From positions 9,560,651 to 9,624,650 of the forward strand of contig NC_058063.1 in assembly GCF_020085105.1 (NCBI RefSeq): a DNA stretch of 64,000 bases, written 5' to 3'. The notes under the pieces were generated by a model, which saw nothing but the letters and a program-made list of their open reading frames with translations, searched no databases and was not told where the DNA came from. Made by a program: the position numbers and the translations under genes. The first letter of the stretch is position 1. Every line of letters begins with the position of its first letter. Shown in pieces: positions 1 through 12,200 of this stretch. The stretch is from Siniperca chuatsi. Its lineage: Eukaryota; Chordata; Actinopteri; Centrarchiformes; Sinipercidae.

Positions 1-3000
1 ACAAATAAGTTAGGAGGATGCAACTGCTAAAGTTATAAATGACTCATTAGCTTCATAACCTGAATTCAAGTTTCCCTTTTTAAAGAATGACTGTCACTCT
101 GCAGGCGTAAAGAAGCAAAAGTCAGATCCCAGATACACACTTTCAACAACAGTTTTCACAACCCAGAGCTATAGGATTTCCTTGGAGGTGGAATTGAAGT
201 AGACAGGGCCCGGTTGTGTTCATGTCAACAGCCATTTACGCCAACTTGGAGTCAAAATATACAGCTGTAGCCCCCATTTTTTCTGACACTTTTCAAAATA
301 TGCACCAGTTTGAGTGCATGTCTCTTTGTACACCTGCCAAATGTTTGACACGGTGGCAGGACAGTTTGGTCAAGACGAGTAAAGAAGACCCTCGCTGAAG
401 TCAGATGTTTAATGCTTTTCTGCTTCAGTGAAGGTGTGTATTGTCACATCGAAGTAATGCATACGCTGTATGAGGTTATATAAGGTAAAAGGGGAAACTG
501 AAGGTGAAAGAGGAAAAACATCTTTTTGGAAACTATCGGTCTGTTCTGTCACTGGCTACCAGCATTACCTCAGCAAGCCTCAGATGTTCCAGATGTTCTT
601 GTCCCACATATCAAGTGACTAATAAAGGCTGTCCTCTGAAGATGGACAATGTTTGGACTCTACTTGTATTAGCGACCATGTCAGCCAGTTCAAAACATCT
701 GTTACTTTGACTTATCTTTGGAGCGAGAGAGTGGGAGAGAAAGAGAGAAACGCCAAAACATATGATTTTGCTCTATTGCAAAAAAAAGCATGTCTTTCCT
801 CCAAAAGCACATAAATATATGTGTATAATATGCAGTCATTCACAAGCCAACAACAATATCTGCCTACCATATGGGGCCAGGTTACGGATATGAGAGGAAA
901 GAGAACGAAATTCCTGTGTTAGACTTATTGCACCTCCATTGCCAGGCCTTATGCGTGCCCCAAGCCACCACTGTGCAACTGCTTGAAAAATTAAACCCTT
1001 ATATGTTCCACAGGTTGGCCAAAAGTGCTTTTTTTCACCTTACCACCACCATGAGTAAATAAAATGTTTCCATTGATGGAAATTTAATTGATAGGCTTAA
1101 CATGGGGCTTTGGCGGATATTACAAAAATGTGTTGTTTCCGCACATGAATGAAATCAAGATTGTTTTTGAAACCGACAGATGTACTTTAACTACGCATGA
1201 AGATAAACATTTCTGTGGGTTCGCTTGTTGACTTTGCTGCTTGCTTTCCAAGGGTCTAACTGCCGGTGATTCATTTGTTTGTCCAAAACATAATGAGTCC
1301 TTGAGCACTCATAAAGAGCCAACTTTGCTGTAATTATGAGCTCTTTATTGAGGCATCTTATAAAACAGCAGGGTGCTCTTGTGTTGTGGTCAGACTACAC
1401 AAACAAGGAAAAATGCAGCACATTGGTGCAGGGTGCCATGTTAGTAGGTACCTCTATGAGATACATGTGCACTGATAATGCATGCTGTAGGAAACTACAT
1501 TGGTAGTTTTATAAACCCAAAGATGGTTGGTGCTGAAAGATGGTTGTCAACGTTAGTTTCACTGACTGGGGTTAAGAAACAATATTTCTACCAGTCGTAT
1601 TCCCATTTTGAATGAAATTAATACAAAACCCTTTTTTTACAGTTAACACCATACCAAAGTGAGCTACAGAGCCAAGTTACTCTACATGATGTAGTGGTGG
1701 AAATTACTAATTAATGTGATCTTTCGTTCATTTCAGTTTATATGATTTGTAGTTACTGACTGTTACTGAATGTAGTTCATTCCCTTTTTTCTAAGCTAAG
1801 CAATTGTATCACCATTCATAACACTGAGATTTGGCGCTGATTCTGACTGTCTGCATGTCAGTAATAATTACAGTATGTTACTGTTTTGTTAAGCTTAGTG
1901 CAAAACTAGACTTACACAAGCACTGTTTATAAGGTAATGCTGAGACACCACATATCTGCAACAGAGTCATCACATCACGATTGTTTCTGTGGACTTCATG
2001 GTCTTTCAGTAAATTGAGGGGCGCTCCAATGCAAAAACAACAACTACTGATGCAGTGACAATGGTGATTCGTCAGTTCAGACAGTTTGCATATGCTGAAC
2101 ACCTCTAATATGACGTTTTAAAGTAAATAAACAGTAAAGAAACAGTGGTGAGCTCAGCCCTAAACAAGACAGCTGCTGAATGTTGTAAGCATTTGGTCTG
2201 CCTCCAACCACTTTGTATTCATGATCAGGTGCATAACTGGGTGTAATGAGAACAATGACTATAGAACACAGACCCTTGTGCAAAGAAAAAGGTATCAAGG
2301 TCTGATGAACTGCATTTAAACCCTTTCACCCCTCATGTTGAATATTCAGATGGGTTTATTTGTAGGACGAGTTTGTCTGTAGTCACTTGTTAAACTTGCT
2401 TGTGGTATGGGAATACATCTGTTCAGAACCATTAGTACTGAGGACTGCTCTCTTGGTTATAGAAAAGATTATTAATATGGGGCCATTGGAGGGTATCAGG
2501 TGCACCATGGGGTACAAGTGCTGTTTGGTCTTTATATTTGCATATTTAAAAATGTGAATACTCCCACTTTTACATAATTCCATGAGCGCTTAATGCACAC
2601 AAGGGCGACGTCACCAGATCTGAACATCATTGAATCATTATAGGTGAACTGGACAATACAGCGTGAAGTAGATTTCCCCTTCTTGATCCTTCAAAGACCT
2701 AAGCTTTAAATTTTAGCCAACATTTTTTTTATGCGCATTCCCTAAAAAGTTAAATTGTCATTGAGAGCGTCAATTAAATCTCAAGATCAAGAGGGATTCA
2801 AACATCTTTCTGTCTCACACTTTCCAGTTTTATTATTTCTTTTACACTCTCCCAAAGCTATTGAGCCCTAACTCTCACCCAACCTTGACAGGCCTTCAGG
2901 CATTCATGAACGCCAATGATCTATAAGTATTTCCTTCTCTGATCCATTCTTTAAGATGAGAAAGGATGCGCATGAAAGCAGTTTATCCAAGAAAGGCTGA

Positions 3001-3239
3001 TCCTAATGCTTCACAGCTGTTCAATTAACCACAGCAGGGCTGGATTTCATAAATACTTTTTTTAGTTTATGAACTTAGCAGTAAATGACTGAATCAAATC
3101 AAAAATGTAACTACTTTTCCAAGACTGTGTAGGTATGTGAAGTATACTAACTAAATGAACAGCATATTGTTTATATTTTTATCTGTGCAATTAATCATCC
3201 AGTTTGTGCTTTCTCAAACCTGTTGGCTCTCCTCTCCAG
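1..3239 (+). other. Intron of the ADAMTSL3-like gene (upstream part outside window)
   Basis: No coding exon can be supported here. The first recognisable exon downstream starts in the middle of a codon (its first base completes the previous codon), so coding sequence must lie further upstream, outside the window. The stretch is AT-rich with short uninformative reading frames on both strands. I see no RNA gene and no clear transposon. Confidence 0.6.
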
Positions 3240-6200
3240 CTTCATCCCTGGTCGCTGGCAGTCCTGCAGTAGGACATGCGGTGCCGGGACCCAGCAACGG
3301 ACTGTCAAGTGTCAGGTGTTGCTGTCCTTCTCTCAGACTGTTGCTGACCTGCCCGATGACGAGTGTGAGGGGGTCAAACCTGCTACGAGTCAGCCCTGCT
3401 ACCGTACTCCATGCTCTGGTGTTTTGGGCAAAGGAAAAGAAAGTGAAGAGGAGGGGGAGACACCTGAAAGAGAGGAACTGCACGACTGGGAGTATGAGGG
3501 ATTTACGGAGTGCTCAGAGAGTTGTGGGGGAGGTATGGATCATTGTTGCCCTCTTTGATATGAGAAAGTAAAGAAATAGACCTAGAAAGGACAGAAATGT
3601 GAAGCTTAAAAGTTACTAGACTGAGAGTCTACAGCCATGCTAGCGGCTGTGTGAGGCTGTACTTAAACACAGTGGTGCTTTGAGCTAAATGCTAAATATT
3701 TTTTAAATATTTCAGTCTGGACCAAAGTGGTGAACCGACCGACCAACATTGCCGTCCCTAGGGCCACGCTGCTAGAGGGCAGATTCAAAAATCAAGGCAT
3801 TGTTAACCAACAGTCAGTGGGATCTTACATTAAACCCATGACAGAATAGTTTTATTGTATAAATACAGCAAATACATTATATAGCTTAATTTGAAGGCAA
3901 AGCCCACTCCGTCAGTATCACTGAATTGCTGAATTGTCCGAGTTTCTGTATTAAAACGAAACATCCCAGCAGTAACCAGTGCCCTTATGTCAGTGGATGA
4001 CTAAAGCCATGCCAGTATGGGCTTTGAAGTTAGAAGTAAGTTATATGATATTAGATGATAATGGTTGGAATACCAAGTTTAACTCTAAAGGTCATACGTC
4101 ACCGACTCTCACAGCAGCAGTGAATGCTGCGCCAGACAGAGACAGCTTTCCTAAACATCCTGCCAACATTCGTTGAGGGCCACTTTAATCTCCCCACCTC
4201 CGCATCCAAGCCTGTATGTCTGCATGAGTGTGCATGTGTAACTTAATTTCTGCACATGGGCGTAGGCTTTTGTCAATGTCTGTGTGTGTGTGTGTGTGTA
4301 TGTGTGTGTGTGTGCACACGCTCACCCAAACCCAACAAACTCCCATTCAGGGATGATTACAGACTGATATCGGATGTCACATACACACCCCGAGGGCTGC
4401 GCTCCTGTGGACCATCACACCACTGTGGCGTTTGAAGTGCCTGCTTCACTGTTATTGTCTCCAACATTAGAAGCAGACTCTGAGATTTATGTTACGTTGC
4501 TTTTAACATGACCTGACATCACACCCTTAAAGTTTATCCACAGTTCAGGCCAGAACTTAAGCAGGCAGCTGTACTGTTTTGACGTTCATTGTGCCCCATT
4601 AGATACAACCACTGCTTGCTGTCATTGAGGGGCCTAATATCTGGATTGCTTCATTGCAGTGTCAGCTTGCAATCGTCCATGCTCCATATGTATGTGAGGG
4701 TGATAATATGTAAGAGATGCTTAACAAGAACAATGTGTGTTTGCTTTTTGAAGATATGGGACAGCGAGCATGTAGATTAACATTTTAAAAGTTGAAAACA
4801 CTCTTGATTGAACCCTGCACATTACTGTAGCTCATGGTTCTTTGGACGTCCTTTGTGACTGCTCAGTACTGTCTAATCCCAGGTGTACAGGAGGCTGTGG
4901 TCATCTGCCTGAACAAGCAGACCAGGGAGGCAGCAGACCAGAGCCTGTGTGTGAGTGCCCGTCGGCCCCCACAGCTCCTCCAGGACTGCAAAACTCAGCC
5001 CTGCCCACCCAGGTATGGTAAAATCCACAAATCAGACCAACATCATTATCATTTAATTGTTTAAAATGGTTTGTGCATGAATGTTAAAATAGCCTTGATT
5101 GATGGATGCAGTAAAAATAAGGAGGAAATGTATTTTTGGAAAAAGAGTTTGGCTGCATTGAAGAAGAAAATATTAATTAAAAACAGGACTGGAATCTGGC
5201 TCTGCTCTTTACTAGTTTGCCAAGACTGTAACCCAGCAAGATATGCAATATATAGAGCTGGGAAATTCATGTTCCATTTCCTAGAGCCCTGAAGCATCCC
5301 TGGCTTCTACACCTGGAACTGCTTAACTTTCAGACAGATCAAAAAACACACATCACACTAGTTGAATCAATTAATCTCTACTAATCATTGGTTGTGTACA
5401 AAAGAGATTCAAATCCCTCTAATCCACTACGTTATCCCTCTCAGTTTAAACCACTTGGGCCAATTAAATCACCATTTATACCACTTGAGTCCAAGTGATA
5501 CTGAAGCAGAATGACAGAGATGGATGGTTGTATCACTGAAAGCAGGAAATGAAGCCAGTGGGACAGCTTGCGGAACCTGGTCAGAATTAGACACAATAGG
5601 GATCAGATGTCATTGGTAGCCATACCTGCTCGGCTCAGATCTGAAATTGTCCTTGGAAGAACTTTTCAAGATTTTTTTCCCCCAGTGGTTGTGTCAGCAC
5701 AGAAATGTAGGAGGCCTGTGTTTCTGTAGTTGGCGTTCCCTTTTGAAAAGTTACTATAGCAAAAAGCTTTCACATGGCTTTGTATACTTCTGGGAATGAC
5801 TTTTAGTGATCATACATCATACTGACAAATTTGCCACATTACCAGAAGGGTTAACAAAGTAATGTTTGTCCTGAGAGGATGCTGTTGGAAAGCCCAAGGT
5901 TTATCCCCTTGGCAGCATGAATATAGTCAACAAACCTCATGGTAGTCTGCCCATTACATTATGAAATATCTTTGTGGAGGTGGGTATGGGTAGCTGTCAG
6001 CTGCAGAGGGAGAGGTGGGGGAGTTGCTCAGGTGAGCAGCATCAAGGAGAGCATAATTAGTTAACCGGGTTCAGCTGTGCCAATTATCTCTCCTTGATGC
6101 TGCTCACCTGAGCAACTCCCCCACCTCTCCCTCTGCAGCTGACAGCTACCCATACCCACCTCCACAATCTTGTGTACAAAGTTGACATTTGGCCTATGAT

Positions 6201-9200
6201 GATGCTTGAAGAAACCTAATGAGGTGGGTAAATTGAATGTCTTTGAAAGATTTAATAGAGATCATATACTATTATAGGTTTTCAGTATCCTGTGTACCAA
6301 GTTGACACTTTGACCTGATGGTGACTCTGAAGGAAAGCTTATTGAGTGTTAAAAATGGAAGGGATTCATCCTCTGGGGATCATGAATGGATGTTGCTATT
6401 TCTTGTTTAAAGTACATTTTGGAGGAAAAGTCAGGATTTATCTTCTGGGAACAATGAAATGTCATGGAAATCTTGGCCATTAGTTTTAGGGATAGCTTGT
6501 CATGGACAAAAGTGTTTTTCCTGATTTTGAGCGAGTCAAAATGTCAAGACATTACTAAAATCATTGTAATCATCCTCTGGGGACCATGAATATCCTTGCT
6601 AAATTTCAAGTTGAAATTATTAAAATGCAACTATGATATTAGTGATATTATATGTAGGTTGTCACAGAATTTTGATTTGAAAATGATTGTAGATGTAACC
6701 TACACTATTAAAGTTTTGTCAGTATTTTGCAGTGTTTTTAGTTTATCCAACTATCATCCTTTGGGCATCAATTTGGAATACAGTGGATGAGCAATGTTGG
6801 AATTTCAAATATGAAATTGCAAATACTAACCACTTTTTGTGAACAGAGCACACAAAATTCATCAAAATGAAATACCTAAATGGTTAAACAGCATAATGAC
6901 ATGTTGTTTAATATAACTGAGGCATGGTTAAACGGTGAGTGGATTTTGCGGTAGGCCACACGTTTCAAGTTAACACCATGCGCAGTGTCAGTGTTCCACC
7001 ACTCACACTCTTGTCAGAAAACCCAGAGGCTTGCAGCCTGCTCTTGCCTGTTTTTCCAGGCCTTGAGTCTTGTTTTCAGGCACAACAAACGCTGTATTGG
7101 ACTTGTTTCCTTTGGCCCTTTACTCCCTCCCTGAGGCCTCCTCACCCTCCCATATTAAGCTACACTCTTTGGATACTGTTCCCTCTGAAGGGAAACAGCC
7201 ATAGGATTTGGCTTTGAGTATAGTACCGATCCAGAAACAAGCTTCATTCCCAATTCTCCTCAGTCCCTGGACCCATGGGTAAATATGAATAGTTTTGAAA
7301 TATCACCTAATCTGTTAAACAAGAAGTAAAGTCGCTGCCATCTTGGTCAAAGCCAAAGCTTTTAGATGCGTTTAAAGGAATAGTGACTAGTTAGACACAT
7401 GCCACATCATTTTCAAGATTGGAATAAAAATACTCAGAAAACCTTGATGCTGGATTGATCACCCTGTATGAAATTGTGTTGGACAACAAAATTAATATTG
7501 GTCCATGGAGGTCATTGGGAAAATGCGGATGAAGAAGTAATGCCATAGGGATTTCTCAAATATCACTAAATTCAGTGGGAGATTTAATGTGGCTTTGCCA
7601 GGATCCAGTCCCATGAATCACACTTTTCGTTTTCACTCGTATTCATTTTCATGAATTTACACATTCATAAGACTGCAAGAGTGTCCTCTCATGGGATCAA
7701 GTAAAAACATCAAGCACTCTGACTGAACTCCTCCTGACTGCACTCCTTTATAGATTGGATAATGGGCTACATATATGCGTGCACAAAAGATAAAGTATGG
7801 TGATTAATCAGGAACGGCAAAGGTTAAGAGTTGAAAAATCAGTGGCCCAGCATAAAAGCTAAGTTATGATGGTTTACTATAAAATTCAAAACTAACCCAT
7901 GTGTAGTTAACAAGCAAATACAAGTACATCCTAAAATAAAGAAAGTAACCTGGTGATGAGCTGGTTCAAGGAAATTTTACAGATCATTGATCATGATATA
8001 CAGTAGTTTGATAATAAACATTGAATTCACAGGTGGGAAACAGGGGAATGGAGTTCATGCTCTGCTACCTGTGGCGTTGGTCTTATGACCCGCACTGTGG
8101 CATGCACTCACCGGCCCTCTCAAGACAGCAATCGTACTAAGGTTTTGAGGGATGAAGACTGTCAGAACCCAAAGCCCAGTCCTGTCCAAGCCTGCAACCG
8201 CTTTGACTGCCCTCCTACGTGGGACACACGTGACTGGGGACAGGTAAAGGATCTCACCTAGGATGTTCACCACTATAAATGCCTGGCCCAGCAATTAGAC
8301 TGAAGCATCTAGCACATATTGCTAATATAACTCCTGGCACCTCTATAATTGTGTTGCTACAGTGCTCCCAGAGCTGTAGTGGTGGATTTCAAAGGAGGCA
8401 AGTCCTGTGCAAACAGCGGTTGGCAGATGGCAGCATCCTAGAGCTGCCTGACACCTTTTGCCCTTCCAAGAGCCCTGCAAACCAGCAGCCCTGTGCCAAG
8501 CAAGAGTGCCCACCTCAGTGGGTCACAACTGACTGGTCCAAGGTAGGCTTTCCCCAAGGAACAAACCTACCTTTTTAAAGTAGTCAAAATCACCATATGT
8601 ACAGTATACAGGGTATGCTCATTTTTATATCTTACAATATAATTTCTTTGTCCAGTGTTCAGTGACCTGTGGAAAAGGCATTCAGAGACTACAGTCAATC
8701 TGCAGGAAACAAGGGGAAGATGGGGGACATTGGACCGTAGACCCTAAGAACTGTTCCCTGATGGCCCGGCCCACCAGAATCCGACCATGCTCCCAAAGGC
8801 TTTGTGAGAGTAAGAGACCCTCTGTTTGGCTGTATTTTGTCAATTTGTACTGCTAAGAGAGTGGAAATTGATGGAAAGATTTGTTAGTAAGCAAGAAAAA
8901 AACTTTCCATAGCTAAGTTGTGTCAATGGAAATTGCTTGAAAATTACAAATGCACAGAAATACAGATAGCACAGACAATAATGAAACAACCTGTCCTGTT
9001 AATTTCATCACAGACTCTGTCAAGCCCGATCCCACCATACTGGCCCAGAGGAAGGTGTATATCCAGTGGAGGAAGGGCAAAAAGTTACACTTGATAGTGG
9101 GAGGTTATGCCTACCTATTCCCCTGGACAACAGTGGTCCTTCGCTGCCCAACCCGCCACTTCCGCAAGGGCCACATCCGATGGCTGAAGGAAGGAAAGCC

Positions 9201-12200
9201 CTTGGTCAGCCTCCCACACCTCTCCATAACATCACTAGGATACGTGAAGATTCAGCAGGTTCGTGCATCTGATGCCGGGATATACACATGCGTTGCAGGT
9301 CAGGCACAAGAACATTTTGTCCTACAGATCATTGGCAGCAAGCAGAAGCTCTCTGTTCCAGAGCCATGGCTCCACGCAGGTGGACAACAAAAGGTTGGTC
9401 AGCCAGATGTGGCCTTAACAGGAGAAAGATTTCAGGAGCTACCCATCTCCCTCAACCTATATGACAACATTGTTGAGCATTTGCTTGAACTCAAAGGCTC
9501 TCTCCAAGATGAAAAAGACATTTCTGATAAACCACACTCTAGTGAAAAGAACAGGTCGACCCTGGAGGATGAGAGAGCAAGCTCAGAACTTTCAAGCCCG
9601 CTCCTACTCACAGCTGATACCTACAGGCTGGATGAGATCATGCACAATCACTCTGAAGGCCTCAGAGGACCGTGGGGGGAACAACTCATCGCACAATTGC
9701 TCAGTGAGCTCACTATGACACAAGATGAAACCAATGAGTCTACTCTTCATCCCCCGGAAAGTGCGGAATCCTCCACCCAAGGGCCCCTCCTTTACAAACC
9801 AAACATCAAAGCCCACGCATCCAGGTCAAGAAGCCCGGTAATAATCCAACGGCCCAGGAAGGTTGGAGTGGTGCCGCCACCTGAAATTGTGGTTCATGTG
9901 GGGCTGCCAGTTTCGCTGCAGAAACCCATTGCTAGTTTGGAGCTGAGGTGTGAGGCACTGGGGAACCCTGAACCATCCCTAACATGGACAAAGAATGGAA
10001 AAGTGTTGCAGTACAACAGCAGGTAAGAACTACCCTTTAATGTGACTCGTGCAACAGGCATTAACAAAACTGCAGATTTTGTTAAAATAAAAGTAGCTGA
10101 CTGTTGTCATAGATGCAGTGGTTACGTTGTCTTTGTGTTGGCAGAGTAGGCCTGTTGCCCACCGGCTCACTGAGGATCCAGTCTCCAAGCAAGGTAGATG
10201 AGGGTCTGTACACCTGCACTGCCAGGAACCATCTTGGATCTACATCTCTTTCATCTTGGCTGCAGATTACAGGTAAGATCCACAAAGACAGGATCTTGCT
10301 ACAAGCATGTTTAAATAATGTAATGTAATTCTTGCTAGGTAATGGTTAGTTTTACTTCTCGAGTGGCTCTGTTAAGTCATTCTGTGTGAATAATGATTGT
10401 CCAAACATTCTGAGGTTTGCGAAAAATATGATATAAAATGAAACACCAGACATCTACTTTAGTGTTCATAAGCAAAAGCAATAACAGCTTTGATCTAAAT
10501 ATTGTTCTAAAATGAAGTTCAACATTTTGGAAAAAATGTTTATTTGCTTGCAGAGAATTGGATAAGAAGATGGATACCACTCTCATGCCTGTAGATTATG
10601 GAGCTAGAGCCAGGAGACAGTTAGCTTATCATAGCGTAGAGCCTGGAAAAATGGGGGAAACAGCTAGCCTGGCTTTGTCCAGATGTAAAAAAAAATAAAT
10701 AAAATTTCCATACCTGCACCGTTTAAAGCTTTCTTTAAGTGTGATGTAGCTTAAATGAAGTTAGATTGCTGAAAACTGTTTTTTCACATATAAACTACAG
10801 AGTCAGTATTAACCTAATGTCAAGTTGAGTTTGTCCTAATATACTTTCATGTAGTCCAGTTTAAAGTAATATGTGTTGTTCTTTTGTGGTTCAGGCTTAG
10901 AGATTCTGGGAAAGCATTCTTTTCAGCTGAGAAACACACACACAGGCAAAACCACAGACACAGACATACAGTAAGCTTTTACACACACACTAGTGGCTCA
11001 TCTAGCTGAGTAATTGATGGGGAATGTCCGGAGTGTGCCACAGCTCGGGTCATCTCTGATCTGCGCTGTCCTTTGTCTCCTCGGGGCATGATCAGTCGCA
11101 ACCATGCTGCATTCTCATCAAAGCACCGGCACAGCGCGTTTCCTGATGCTCCGGCACTTTTCCTCCCCATACGACAACAATTAGAGGTTACAGGCAATGT
11201 TTCAAAGAAGATTAAGTGGGCGCACCCCATTCGCTTAATCTAAACGGAGAGGATAAAGGGGCTTAAAAGTGCTGAAAAATATCCAATCTGCATTTTCTTA
11301 TATTTCAAATTCAAACTCAGTTGAAGGCTATGTCTAATGGATGCACTTCAGAAATCTTAAAAATGCATCCCCAAGTACTGTGAATAACTTTACAGGGAAA
11401 TTGAACTTGAAAATGTAATTCTTTCCCAGGTTCTTGGAAAGTGCAGTCTCATTTCTGAACGGCAATGACCCTCTTGGTGATGTCAAAGACAAAATTTAGA
11501 GCTGCTGAGGTAATAGTAACAAGAGACTGACTAAACAACGTATTGAGACATATTCCAATTTTTTCCTTTGTGGGACGCTTCTTACCCAATGCACCTTTAA
11601 CTCAGTATTTTCATCTTCTTTTATCTTAAGTGAGAAAACCAAAAATGTGGCCTACATAACTGACTACACATTAGGACTATTAGTGTCTATAAGGCAAGCT
11701 ACATCTAATTATTTCTGGCGTGTACATATTGTTGAGTTGATGTATGTAACTCTTAAAGAGCTGACGTAAACATCCTCACTGAACTGGTAAGATCACTGCA
11801 GTAAAACATGTAATTAGGACACTGAAACTATAATCAACAATATACAGTACAGATTAAAAAGACAGTTCTCCCTTCTTTTGATTTCTGCAGTATCCAAGAC
11901 CACGAAGATATATATATTTTTTTATTTTATTTTCAGGTGGCAAAGGAAGAAACTGTGTCCAAGGTAATGGCATGGGAGCAAATGGCCCTATTTGCTCTGA
12001 GAAGAATAACAGCAGCCAGTCAGCTGAGCTGTGTCATGGACAAGCCTGCCCCCTCAGGTACCTTGCTACTACTACATGTTTATCCAGTACTTTGGATATT
12101 ACGTTTGATACACCCAGTTCCCACTGTCTCCTTTACATGCATTCCAAAATTTCTCCATGGGATTGACTTATTTTCCATCTATCCTAAATGCTGGGTCATT

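Larger units (their letters stand above)
5013..8032 (+). other. adamtsl3 intron, 3.0 kb
   Basis: Bounded by a donor at 5013 and an acceptor ending at 8032, with the codon split AG|G conserved across it. It contains a degenerate teleost repeat block and a foldback element, listed separately. I found no exon signal in the remaining sequence. Confidence 0.8.

Noticed and set aside
3214-3483. Minus-strand frame overlapping the first adamtsl3 exon
   Set aside because: Shadow of the real exon; the plus-strand TSP1 cysteine pattern is unmistakable.
10979-11230. 83-codon minus-strand open frame in an adamtsl3 intron
   Set aside because: No domain, no codon-like periodicity, and no splice context.
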